This document shows, in pieces, positions 56,605 through 64,000 of a stretch of 64,000 nt of DNA. The notes below the pieces were generated by a model, which worked only from the letters and a program-made list of their open reading frames with translations, searched no databases and was not told the DNA's origin. Every line of letters begins with the position of its first letter. Positions within the stretch are counted from its first letter, which is position 1. The translations under genes were made by a program, and so were the position numbers. The DNA comes from Petrachloros mirabilis ULC683 (GTDB lineage: Bacteria > Cyanobacteriota > Cyanobacteriia > Thermosynechococcales > Thermosynechococcaceae): positions 36,538 to 100,537 of the forward strand of contig NZ_WVIC01000011.1 in assembly GCF_009939295.1 (NCBI RefSeq), read 5' to 3'.

Positions 56605-57204
56605 ATGAGTACAACGAACCTTGAGTCTACCGTGACTGTTGCCGTAGATCACGGTGGTGAGCATGAAGATCATCGCCTGTTTGGTTTTATTATCTTTCTG
56701 CTCTCAGAAAGCGTCATTTTTCTGAGCTTCTTTGTCGGCTACGCCGTCTACAAGACCAGTGCTGCCAACTGGCTTCCATCTGGTGTTGAGGGGTTAGAAG
56801 TCCGCGACCCGTTCATCAATACCGTGGTGCTGGTTTCCAGCAGCTTTGTGATTTATTTTGCGGAGCGCTATCTGCACCGAGACAACCTGTGGGGGTTTCG
56901 AGCCTTTTGGCTGCTGACCATGGCCATGGGCAGCTTTTTTCTCTACGGTCAGGCAGTGGAGTGGAGGAGCCTGCCCTTTAGCGTCACCGATGGCGTCTTT
57001 GGGGGCACGTTTTATCTGCTCACGGGGTTTCATGGCTTGCACGTGATGACTGGGGTGCTGCTCCAGAGCATCATGCTGGGACGGTCGTTTCTACCCGGCA
57101 ACTACGAGGGGGGAGAGTTTGGCGTGGCCGCGACCTCTTTGTTCTGGCATTTTGTGGATGTGATTTGGATTATTTTGTTCATCTTGATTTATGTCTGGCA
57201 ATAA
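56605..57204 (+). CDS. ctaE: Cytochrome c oxidase subunit III
   Basis: Protein of 199 aa from the ATG at 56605 (MSTTNLESTVTVAVDHGGEH). Five membrane helices and the family blocks FGFIIFLLSESVIFLSFFVG, LLTGFHGLHVMTGVL and SLFWHFVDVIWIILFILIYV identify a short (five-helix) subunit III. It is usually the third gene of ctaCDE; here subunits I and II are not adjacent. It stabilises the haem-copper oxidase core. Confidence 0.93.
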   Translation: MSTTNLESTVTVAVDHGGEHEDHRLFGFIIFLLSESVIFLSFFVGYAVYKTSAANWLPSGVEGLEVRDPFINTVVLVSSSFVIYFAERYLHRDNLWGFRAFWLLTMAMGSFFLYGQAVEWRSLPFSVTDGVFGGTFYLLTGFHGLHVMTGVLLQSIMLGRSFLPGNYEGGEFGVAATSLFWHFVDVIWIILFILIYVWQ

Positions 57205-57517
57205 ATCAATCTCAGCCAAAACCGGGCGATATTTGCCTGCTGATTGAAATGGTGCCCAATATCTATTTGGCAACAGTTCAGCCCTGGCACCGGCAGGCCA
57301 TAGAGCCAATCGGTTGGAGCGCGATCGCAGCCCACACAAGCAACACAAAATCTACTGTCGTAAAACTTGCCATAAAATCAGAAAGAAGAGTTCCAGTATT
57401 GGTCTAAGTCCGCGAGACAGCCTAGGGGGTAGCGGCTTGCATTGGTTGGGCATCATCAGCGAGACTAGAATGAATCCACAAAATGGGTGACATGGCGGTA
57501 CTAACGAGGTGAACACG
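57205..57517. other. Intergenic region
   Basis: About 313 bases between ctaE and a Uma2 gene. I see no gene, repeat or clear hairpin; one HIP1 site (GCGATCGC) lies near 57321. Confidence 0.5.
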
Positions 57518-58090
57518 ATGGTGCAAACCCCCACTCAGTCCATAACCCAGAAAGCCTTTGAGCAGCTTTGCCTGGAGCATCCGACCCGTATGTTTGAACG
57601 CACGGCTCAAGGAGAACTGGTTGAAGTGTCCCCTGTCGGTGGAGAAGGCAGTAGCCAAGAGGCCGACCTGATCACGGACGTGATGATTTGGAATCGGCAA
57701 ACTAAGCTGGGCAAGGTGTTTAGTTCCCAAGGGGCATTCCGGTTGCCCTTCGGCTCGATCCGAGCGGCTGACGTCGCCTGGGTGCGGCAGGAGCGCTGGG
57801 AAGCCTTAACCCCTGAACAACAGATTGGCTTTCCACCCGTTTGTCCTGATTTTGTGATTGAATTACGCTCCCAATCCATTGCAAGTGGCGTTATTAAACC
57901 TCAATCTTTGCCAGAGCTACGGACTAAAATGGCTGAATACTTAGCCAGTGGATTGCGCCTGGGGTGGCTGATCAATCCTCAAGATCAACAGGTTGAAATT
58001 TATCGAGCTGGGCAGGCGGTGCAGGTGGTTTCTATGCCCACGTTGTTATCTGGCGAAGCTGTGCTGCCAGGGTTTGAACTTCAGGTCTAG
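57518..58090 (+). CDS. Uma2-family (DUF820) endonuclease-fold protein
   Basis: Protein of 190 aa from the ATG at 57518. The nuclease-fold blocks are ADLITDVMIWNRQTKLGKVF, the acidic strand RAADVAWVRQERW, and PDFVIELRSQSIASG with the E-x-R/L pair, then MAEYLASGLRLGWLINP and QQVEIYR. This is the commoner subtype in cyanobacteria. It lies about 80 bases upstream of the orphan DNA methyltransferase, same strand. Confidence 0.9.
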   Translation: MVQTPTQSITQKAFEQLCLEHPTRMFERTAQGELVEVSPVGGEGSSQEADLITDVMIWNRQTKLGKVFSSQGAFRLPFGSIRAADVAWVRQERWEALTPEQQIGFPPVCPDFVIELRSQSIASGVIKPQSLPELRTKMAEYLASGLRLGWLINPQDQQVEIYRAGQAVQVVSMPTLLSGEAVLPGFELQV

Positions 58091-58171
58091 GGAATTGCCT
58101 GCCGTTTTCCCCTTTTGGGAGAACGCTGCCCCCTACAAGATCGGGTTCCTTTGTCTTTGGCTCCTGCGTGC

Positions 58172-59482
58172 ATGGTTTCTCCCGTTCCTGATCTGCAAAC
58201 GCTGCAAAACTTTTACCGTAACCAACTGCATGAGGGCGATCGCGCCTTTCATGACTGGTATCGGTTCATTCTGTCTTTTCCCCCCCATCTGGTGCGAGCC
58301 TACATCGACCAATTTGGCCTCACAGCAGATGCGATGATTCTTGATCCCTTTTGTGGCACGGGCACTACCCTGGTCGAGGCCAAAAAGTGCGGCATTCCGG
58401 CCATGGGCATTGAGGCCAACCCTATGGCGCACTTTGCCTCCCAGACCAAAAACTACTGGCAACTGACACCAGAGAGGGTCATGGCCGGGGTCGATCGGGT
58501 GTTGGCTCAGGCCATAGCTGAGCCCGTCACTCAAGATTTGCTGCGCTTCACCCCTGAGCAGGAGGCGCTGCTGCTGAAAAATTCCATCTGCGATCGCCCC
58601 CTACACCAGTGCTTGCTGCTGGCAAACGCCATCGCTGAGTTGCCCGATCCTCTCGTGCAAAATTTATGCAAGCTGGCCCTGGCGGATGTCGCTGTCCAGA
58701 CCGCCAGCAATCTCAAATTTGGCCCCGAGGTGGGCATTCGCCGCACCAAAGTCGAAGATGCGGATGTGTTGGCAGCCTGGCAACTAAAAGTAACTGAGAT
58801 GGCCGCTGATTTGGGGCAGGTGCAAGGGCAAGCCATGGCCATCACCCGCTGCGATCGCGGCGATGCCCGTCGCCTCAGCCTAGCGTGCGCGCCAGAGTCC
58901 ATTGATGCAGTCATTACCTCCCCCCCTTACCCCAACGAAAAGGACTATACGCGCACCACCCGCTTAGAATCAGTGCTGCTGGGATTCCTACGCAATCAGC
59001 AAGATCTGCGCCACTTAAAGCAATCTTTGCTGCGCTCCAACACCCGCAACGTTTTCAGCGCCGATCAAGATGATGCCTGGATTGCTGAGAATCCCAACGT
59101 ACTGGAGGTAGCAGCAGCGATTGAAGAGCGCAAACACGCACTCCAGAAAACCTCAGGATTTGAGCGGCTCTACTCGCGGGTGGTGACCCTCTACTTCGGG
59201 GGCATGAAGCGCCATTTGGCCGACCTGCGCCCTATTTTACGTCCGGGTGCTCAACTGGCCTACGTGGTTGGCGATCAAGCCTCATTCTTGCAGGTGTTGG
59301 TTCGCACCGGGGAATTGCTCGCGGATGTGGCCGAGTCTTTAGGATATGAAGTGGTTAGTCTCGACTTATTTCGCACCCGGGTCTCCAGCAAAACCGGTGA
59401 ACATCTTCGTGAAGAGGTGGTGCGCCTCCAGTGGCGGGGGGGACATACCCATCGCCAAAATGGAGAAGAGTCGCTGTATTGA
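58172..59482 (+). CDS. Orphan DNA methyltransferase (N4/N6 amino type)
   Basis: Protein of 436 aa from the ATG at 58172. DPFCGTGTTLVEAKKCG (about residues 58-74) is the S-adenosylmethionine loop, preceded by the target region, and ITSPPYPNEKDYTRTTRLES (about 247-266) holds the catalytic TSPPY motif of amino-methyltransferases. The order (SAM loop first, then PPY) with about 190 residues between is unusual for short enzymes and suggests an inserted recognition domain. No restriction nuclease of known type is adjacent, but Uma2 genes flank it on both sides. Confidence 0.87.
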   Translation: MVSPVPDLQTLQNFYRNQLHEGDRAFHDWYRFILSFPPHLVRAYIDQFGLTADAMILDPFCGTGTTLVEAKKCGIPAMGIEANPMAHFASQTKNYWQLTPERVMAGVDRVLAQAIAEPVTQDLLRFTPEQEALLLKNSICDRPLHQCLLLANAIAELPDPLVQNLCKLALADVAVQTASNLKFGPEVGIRRTKVEDADVLAAWQLKVTEMAADLGQVQGQAMAITRCDRGDARRLSLACAPESIDAVITSPPYPNEKDYTRTTRLESVLLGFLRNQQDLRHLKQSLLRSNTRNVFSADQDDAWIAENPNVLEVAAAIEERKHALQKTSGFERLYSRVVTLYFGGMKRHLADLRPILRPGAQLAYVVGDQASFLQVLVRTGELLADVAESLGYEVVSLDLFRTRVSSKTGEHLREEVVRLQWRGGHTHRQNGEESLY

Positions 59483-59514
59483 ATGAATTACACCTCACCC
59501 CCCTGATTATCCCC

Positions 59515-60090
59515 ATGGCACAGGCACTAGAACAACGAATTTATACCCCTGATGAATATCTTGAGCTTGAGCTTGAAGCTGAAACCCGAAGTGAGTTCCG
59601 GAATGGAGTCATTATTCCGATGACGGGAGGAACACCTGATCACAATGAGCTGGCAATCAACTTGGCCGCGCTGCTCAAATTGGCTGTGCGGGGAAAACCC
59701 TACCGAATTTTTGCGATGGATCAACGCCTGTGGATTCCTGATCGCCAGCTTTACACTTATCCTGATGTGATGGTGATTGCAAAGCCTTTACAACTTCAAG
59801 CTGGACGCAAAGATACCGTGACCAACCCTGGCTTGATTGCCGAGGTTTTATCCCCATCTACCCATGACTATGACCATGGGGCAAAGTTCTCTGCCTACCG
59901 TACTCTGGACAGCTTCCAGGAATATTTGCTGATTGATCAGTACCGTATCCATGTGGAACACTATGTCAAAACAGCGGCACATCAATGGCTCTTATCTGAA
60001 TATGCCGATCCTGGCATGTCATTAGCCTTAATAACCGTGGAGGTTACCATCAATATCCTGGATCTCTACGAAAACATCGACGTCAAGTAA
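59515..60090 (+). CDS. Uma2-family (DUF820) endonuclease-fold protein
   Basis: Protein of 191 aa from the ATG at 59515. The typical blocks are YTPDEYLELELEAETRSEFR (with the Glu of the fold), YTYPDVMVIAKP, GLIAEVLSPSTHDYDHG (E-x-L) and FSAYRTLDSFQEYLLID. It begins 33 bases after the methyltransferase gene, same strand, so co-transcription is likely. Confidence 0.9.
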   Translation: MAQALEQRIYTPDEYLELELEAETRSEFRNGVIIPMTGGTPDHNELAINLAALLKLAVRGKPYRIFAMDQRLWIPDRQLYTYPDVMVIAKPLQLQAGRKDTVTNPGLIAEVLSPSTHDYDHGAKFSAYRTLDSFQEYLLIDQYRIHVEHYVKTAAHQWLLSEYADPGMSLALITVEVTINILDLYENIDVK

Positions 60091-60105
60091 GTAGCATATG
60101 CCCAT

Positions 60106-60339
60106 TTACAAAGGGTTTCGTCTTTGTGGAGCCGCATCCTTACGATCATCTGAGACGATATCATCTGGGAGTTCGATCAGGGCGTCAAAAACAGTTGCGC
60201 CATTCCCAGGGTGGGCACGCAGCACAATTTCATCGCCTCGGCGAAAAATCTCCACTTGATCAACATCAAAGCGAAATTCCTTGGGTAAGCGAACCGCTTG
60301 GCTATTTCCAGATTGGACGACTCGGGCGTAAGTGCTCAT
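60106..60339 (-). CDS. VapB-type (AbrB/SpoVT) antitoxin, no toxin adjacent
   Basis: Protein of 77 aa from the ATG at 60339 (MSTYARVVQSGNSQAVRLPK). The N-terminal swapped-hairpin DNA-binding fold is typical (ARVVQSGNSQAVRLPKEFRF, FRRGDEIVLR), followed by a charged toxin-binding tail. A VapC gene should follow at the 3' end, but the Uma2 gene on the other strand occupies that place, so this is an orphan. A small dyad upstream may be its operator. Confidence 0.85.
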   Translation of the reverse strand: MSTYARVVQSGNSQAVRLPKEFRFDVDQVEIFRRGDEIVLRAHPGNGATVFDALIELPDDIVSDDRKDAAPQRRNPL

Positions 60340-60344
60340 CAAAA

Positions 60345-60361
60345 TACCTCTGAGAGAGGAT
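60345..60361. promoter_or_regulatory. Small dyad upstream of vapB-like gene
   Basis: CCTCT-GAG-AGAGG with flanking TA/TA lies 7 bases before the start codon, where an AbrB-fold antitoxin would bind to repress its own transcription. The dyad also contains a possible ribosome site (GAGAGG on the minus strand), so its meaning is ambiguous. Confidence 0.35.
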
Positions 60362-60564
60362 ATACCAAAAATATACACTGTTTGATGGCTCTTCAAGGCT
60401 AGAAAAATTTCCTCTCCAGTCTGGTCGAGATTGACGGCTTGTGGTCATTGCCTTAGAGAATTTGGTAGCAGATGCTACAGCTACGCCCCCCTTCGAGATC
60501 GATAGTATGACTAATAGGTATTGTTGGCATCCTTTGACATTTCTTGGAAATTTATGGGAGTCCT

Positions 60565-61995
60565 ATGCGGTTTGACAGCTACGAGCCTGGCAATTTCTTC
60601 GACGAGTTGTTCTGCGATCGCAACACCCCTCGCCCCGAAGTACAGCCCCTAGTCGATCGGATTCATGCCCTGCCCGAAGGGGAACTGCTGCGCCGTCAGT
60701 TTGCTGCTCAGCAAGCCATGTTCAAACTGGGTGCCACCTTCAATGTGTATGGCGAAGACGAGGACATTGAGCGCATTTTTCCCTTTGATGTGCTGCCCCG
60801 AATTATTTCCGGCCAGGAATGGCAGTTTCTAGAGCGGGGCTTAAAGCAGCGCATTCATGCTCTAAATCTCTTCGTCAATGACATTTATCATGAGCAAAAA
60901 ATTGTTCAAGATAAAATTATTCCTCTAGACTTAATTCTCTCCGCCAAAGGATTTCTCCGCCCCTGTATTGGCCTTAATCCTCCTGGTGGGGTGTGGTGCC
61001 ATATTACGGGTACTGATCTGGTGCGCGATCGCGACGGCCAGTGGTATGTCCTCGAAGACAACCTGCGCTGCCCCTCTGGGATCTCCTACGTCCTAGAAAA
61101 CCGCCGGGTGATGAAAAGCACCTTTCCGCAAATTTTCCGAGAGATGGAGGTGCAGCCTGTAGATGAATATCCCAGTCGCTTGATCGAAACCTTGCTGCAT
61201 TTAGTGCCCCCGCACATTTCTGATCCCACCGTGGTGGTGCTCTCTCCCGGCATTTATAACTCGGCCTACTTTGAACATTCCTACCTAGCGCAGCAGATGG
61301 GCATTGAACTGGTGGAAGGCCGGGATTTGGTGATTGCGGATGGCTACCTGCAAATGCGCACCACCCAGGGATTGCAGCGAGTGGATGTGATCTATCGTCG
61401 CATTGACGATGACTTTATCGATCCCACCGTGTTTCGAGCCGACTCTATGCTGGGGGTTCCTGGCCTCATGGAGGTCTATCGCTCTGGTCGGGTTGCCATT
61501 GCCAATGCTCTAGGGACAGGCGTCGCCGATGACAAAGTGATCTATGCCTACGTGCCCGAAATGATCCGCTACTACCTGGGCGAAGATCCCATCTTGTCCA
61601 ACGTGCCCACCTATTTGTGTTGGGAGGAGCGCGATCGCGCCTACGTCCTCGACAACTTAGACAAACTGGTGGTAAAAGCCGCCAACGAAGCTGGCGGGTA
61701 CGGAATGCTCGTTGGCACCCAGGCCACCCCAGCCGAGCGTCAAGACTTTGCCCAGCGCATCCAAGCCAATCCCCGTAACTACATTGCCCAACCCACCCTC
61801 TGCCTATCTCGTGTACCCACCATCCTGGAAGAAAACTTTGAAGGCTGTCATGTCGATTTACGGCCTTACATCCTCTATGGTGAAGATATTTATGTCCAGC
61901 CTGGCGGACTCACCCGTGTTGCTCTCAAGCGAGGTTCCCTAGTGGTGAATTCTTCTCAAGGGGGCGGCAGCAAAGATACTTGGGTTCTGTGTTAG
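60565..61995 (+). CDS. Circularly permuted ATP-grasp protein (COG2308)
   Basis: Protein of 476 aa from the ATG at 60565 ([18 protein letters not shown]). Blocks include [20 protein letters not shown] (here [18 protein letters not shown]), [26 protein letters not shown] and [14 protein letters not shown], which match the CP-ATPgrasp family. ATP-grasp enzymes form amide or peptide bonds from ATP-activated acids. The family travels with alpha-E and transglutaminase genes, as here. The product of this cluster is not known. Confidence 0.9.
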   Translation: MRFDSYEPGNFFDELFCDRNTPRPEVQPLVDRIHALPEGELLRRQFAAQQAMFKLGATFNVYGEDEDIERIFPFDVLPRIISGQEWQFLERGLKQRIHALNLFVNDIYHEQKIVQDKIIPLDLILSAKGFLRPCIGLNPPGGVWCHITGTDLVRDRDGQWYVLEDNLRCPSGISYVLENRRVMKSTFPQIFREMEVQPVDEYPSRLIETLLHLVPPHISDPTVVVLSPGIYNSAYFEHSYLAQQMGIELVEGRDLVIADGYLQMRTTQGLQRVDVIYRRIDDDFIDPTVFRADSMLGVPGLMEVYRSGRVAIANALGTGVADDKVIYAYVPEMIRYYLGEDPILSNVPTYLCWEERDRAYVLDNLDKLVVKAANEAGGYGMLVGTQATPAERQDFAQRIQANPRNYIAQPTLCLSRVPTILEENFEGCHVDLRPYILYGEDIYVQPGGLTRVALKRGSLVVNSSQGGGSKDTWVLC

Positions 61996-62039
61996 TGGAA
62001 CGATGTTACGTGAACTGCATTAGGTAAACTGCCCCGCCC

Positions 62040-63029
62040 ATGCTGAGTCGAGTTGCTGACGCCATCTATTGGTTAAGTCGTTATATTGAGCGCGCCGAAA
62101 ACGTTGCCCGGTTTCTAGATGTGAACCTCAACCTGCTGCTAGATATGCCCACCGGCGTCGAACAGCAGTGGAAACCCCTCGTCATTACCACCGGCGATCT
62201 GAAGTTCTTTAACGAGCACTACGGTGAATTTGTCGCCGAACAGGTGGTCAATTTTCTCACCTTTGATCGGCAATATCCCAACTCCATCGTCTCTTGCGTT
62301 CGCTCTGCCCGCGAAAACGCTCGTTCCGTTCGCGAAGCCATCTCATCGGAAATGTGGCAACAGGTTAATGACTTTTACATGCTGGTGACCGCAGCTGAGA
62401 AAGCCCAAGGCACTCAATCTCTCTCTGACCTCACCGACTTTCTGGCGGCGGTCAAACAGGCCAGCCACTCCTTTAACGGTGTTATGGACGCCACCATGAC
62501 CCATAATGAAGGCTGGCATTTTGGTCATATGGGGCGGCTACTAGAGCGTGCCGACAAGACCTCTCGGATCTTGGATGTGAAGTATTATTTACTCTTGCCC
62601 TCTGCTGAAGATGTGGGAACGCCCATCGACGAACTGGGATGGATGGCGTTGCTCAAATCCGCCAGTGCTTACGAAATGTATCGTAAAAGCAGCCGTAGCT
62701 ATCAGCATCGCATTACCCCAGCGGGGGTGGCCGAGTTTTTGATTTTAGATGTTGCCTTTCCCCGTTCAATCCGCTTTTGCCTGCGGCAAACAGAGCAGTC
62801 ATTGCATCAGATTTCGGGTACCCCCTTTGGAGCCTGGCGCGATCCAGTTGAGCGTGCCCTAGGACGATTGCGCTCCGAACTGGAGTACCTCACCATTGAA
62901 GAAATTATCAAAAAAGGCATGCACGAGTTTTTAGACAACTTGCAGCAGCAAATGAACGACGTAGATGGCAAAATTTACCAAACCTTTATGGCCCTACCGC
63001 CCCTCAGCAGCCAAAGCCAAACCCAATAA
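62040..63029 (+). CDS. Alpha-E domain protein (COG2307)
   Basis: Protein of 329 aa with the family start MLSRVADAIYWLSRYIERAE and the later blocks ENARSVREAISSEMWQQVND, HFGHMGRLLERADKTSRILD and FPRSIRFCLRQTEQSLH. It is all-helical and Glu-rich. It is found beside CP-ATPgrasp and transglutaminase genes across bacteria, suggesting one complex. It starts 44 bases after the ATP-grasp gene. Confidence 0.92.
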   Translation: MLSRVADAIYWLSRYIERAENVARFLDVNLNLLLDMPTGVEQQWKPLVITTGDLKFFNEHYGEFVAEQVVNFLTFDRQYPNSIVSCVRSARENARSVREAISSEMWQQVNDFYMLVTAAEKAQGTQSLSDLTDFLAAVKQASHSFNGVMDATMTHNEGWHFGHMGRLLERADKTSRILDVKYYLLLPSAEDVGTPIDELGWMALLKSASAYEMYRKSSRSYQHRITPAGVAEFLILDVAFPRSIRFCLRQTEQSLHQISGTPFGAWRDPVERALGRLRSELEYLTIEEIIKKGMHEFLDNLQQQMNDVDGKIYQTFMALPPLSSQSQTQ

Positions 63030-63046
63030 CCTCACTCCTCGCCAGC

Positions 63047-63916
63047 GTGCACTATCAAATTACCCATCACCTTACCTACACCTATCCCCATCCCGTCGTT
63101 CTTAACCCGCATCTGCTGCGGCTGTGCCCGCGCACTGACAATTATCAACACCTGGCTAACTTTTTGCTACAGGTGCATCCCACCCCTCAAGGCACGACCG
63201 ATCAACTCGATTCTGAGGGCAACTTGATCACACGATGCTGGTGGTCAGATCAAACCACCGAGACGCTCAGCATTTGCGCCATCTCAACGGTGTCCACCCA
63301 CTGCACCAATCCCTTTGCCTACGTGCTAGAGCCCTGGGCAACCCATTTACCCATTGACTATCCCCGTTCCTTAATGTGGTCACTCCATTCCTACCTGGCG
63401 GATCCAGGGGTGGGAAATGGCGGTGCTGACCCTGTGGCCACTCAGTTGGCTCAGGAAATTGCCCACGGGGTTGATGGCAACACGGTGCAGTTTCTCAGTG
63501 AACTGAATCAGCGCATTTATCAGCACTGTCAGTACGAATTCCGAGAAACGGGTGAGCCGTACCCGCCCCACCTCACCTGGAAGCGACAGGCAGGATCTTG
63601 CCGAGATTTTGTGGTTTTGTTTATGGCTGCTTGCCGAGCAGTGGGGTTGGCCGCCCGCTTTGTCAGCGGCTACGAAGAAGGCGATCCAGCCTATGCTCAG
63701 ACCCTCCATGCTTGGGTAGAGGTTTTTCTGCCAGGAGCCGGATGGCGCAGTTATGACCCTACTCTGGGGATCGCAGTCAGCGATCATCATGTGGCCATAG
63801 CAGCCACCGGCTGGCCGCGCCATGCAGCTCCGGTAACCGGCACCCATCGAGGCGGAAATGGTTCCCCTTCCGTACTGACGACTCAGGTTTCAATTCAGCC
63901 TCAAAGAGATTCATAA
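63047..63916 (+). CDS. Transglutaminase-like cysteine protease (COG1305)
   Basis: Protein of 289 aa. The start is a GTG at 63047 (VHYQITHHLTYTYPHPVVLN). The catalytic triad of the fold is visible: Cys in GSCRDFVVLFM, His in TLHAWVEVFLP and Asp in SYDPTLG. The N-terminal beta domain is typical of the Transglut_N type. It forms or breaks amide bonds; with the ATP-grasp and alpha-E proteins it may make and cut a small peptide-like product, which is inference. It follows the alpha-E gene by 17 bases. Confidence 0.92.
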   Translation: MHYQITHHLTYTYPHPVVLNPHLLRLCPRTDNYQHLANFLLQVHPTPQGTTDQLDSEGNLITRCWWSDQTTETLSICAISTVSTHCTNPFAYVLEPWATHLPIDYPRSLMWSLHSYLADPGVGNGGADPVATQLAQEIAHGVDGNTVQFLSELNQRIYQHCQYEFRETGEPYPPHLTWKRQAGSCRDFVVLFMAACRAVGLAARFVSGYEEGDPAYAQTLHAWVEVFLPGAGWRSYDPTLGIAVSDHHVAIAATGWPRHAAPVTGTHRGGNGSPSVLTTQVSIQPQRDS

Positions 63917-63919
63917 AAA

Positions 63920-63943
63920 TATAGCGGTTCTCACCTGAGTGAA
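63920..63943. repeat. Family A repeat, left end only
   Basis: TATAGCGGTTCTCACCTGAG starts 4 bases after the transglutaminase stop and matches the family A end. After about 22 bases it gives way to family B sequence, so a family B element has probably inserted into it. Confidence 0.8.
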
Positions 63944-64000
63944 CCTGAGTTCGACGACTTATCCGCCCTCACCCCCTAGCCCCCTCTCCCAACATTGGGA
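63944..64000. mobile_element. Family B element, copy 3, cut by the window end
   Basis: TGAGTTCGACGACTTATCCG followed by CCCTCACCCCCTAGCCCCCT matches the left part of copies 1 and 2. The right end lies outside the window. Confidence 0.85.

Noticed and set aside
60028..60105. Minus-strand frame after vapB starting ATG and reading MGICYLLDVDVF, like a VapC N-terminus
   Set aside because: It is only 25 codons long and lies antisense to the normal C-terminus of the Uma2 gene at 59515. The resemblance to the YLLDTN start of VapC is short; chance cannot be excluded, so no remnant is called.

Overview
The window is a stretch of cyanobacterial chromosome. The evidence is a set of photosystem II genes (psbB, psbT, psbM and a CyanoQ-type psbQ), a short gene resembling ndhP, a BicA-like SulP transporter, cyanobacterial families such as DUF3155, and the HIP1 octamer GCGATCGC scattered through most genes (for example near 7672, 11115, 14385, 23325 and 29339). 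The gene content (type III glutamine synthetase, KatG, SigF, many Uma2 and toxin-antitoxin genes, many palindromic repeats) suits a repeat-rich freshwater or mat-forming cyanobacterium of Leptolyngbya/Synechococcales type better than a streamlined marine picocyanobacterium. I cannot name the species. No rRNA gene, tRNA gene or CRISPR array was found.

Layout. 1-3130 is an accessory patch: an AT-rich HEPN-domain gene, a PIN toxin with two small paralogous partner genes (one broken by a stop), and a wrecked DUF5615 toxin gene. 3139-17800 is mostly core: an FHA protein, a SulP bicarbonate/sulfate-type transporter, miaE, an MFS transporter, an HNH gene, rplU-rpmA, a LivH-type permease, a LapA protein, a two-component system, a DUF3155 gene and trpE. 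17900-31900 carries glgA, rbp, psbM and a ferredoxin divergent from psbB-psbT, then rimM, ubiD, a collagen-like membrane protein operon, a SigF-type sigma factor, fmt, aspS and a persulfide-dioxygenase-like gene. 32100-40250 holds TetR regulators, an SRPBCC protein, an Spx-like gene, membrane proteins, several broken genes (flavodoxin, two GNATs, a short secreted protein) and hisB. 40400-51450 has a peroxiredoxin-katG pair, hicBA beside a MarR stump, psbQ, a DUF2993 protein, a sugar-nucleotide transferase, an LCP protein, a glycerate kinase/2Fe-2S protein/NdhP-like cluster and a 3-methyladenine glycosylase. 52000-64000 has glnN, three Uma2 nucleases around an orphan DNA methyltransferase, a heptad-repeat nuclease, cytochrome oxidase subunit III, an orphan VapB, and an ATP-grasp/alpha-E/transglutaminase operon.

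The most unusual signal is four families of small palindromic elements. Family A is about 107 bp, with ends TATAGCGGTTT and its complement. Family B is 154 bp, ends ACGTGAGTTCGA and complement, with 7-8 bp target duplications. Family C is 176 bp, ends CTACGGTGTACACAC and complement, with a 9-bp duplication. Family D is about 140-170 bp. One family B copy sits inside a small protein gene and, with its target duplication, adds exactly 54 codons without breaking the frame. A family A copy supplies the last codons and stop of a histidine kinase. Family C copies lie in the loops of other palindromes. Family D splits the rplU-rpmA operon. These elements are reshaping proteins, operons and leaders in this genome.
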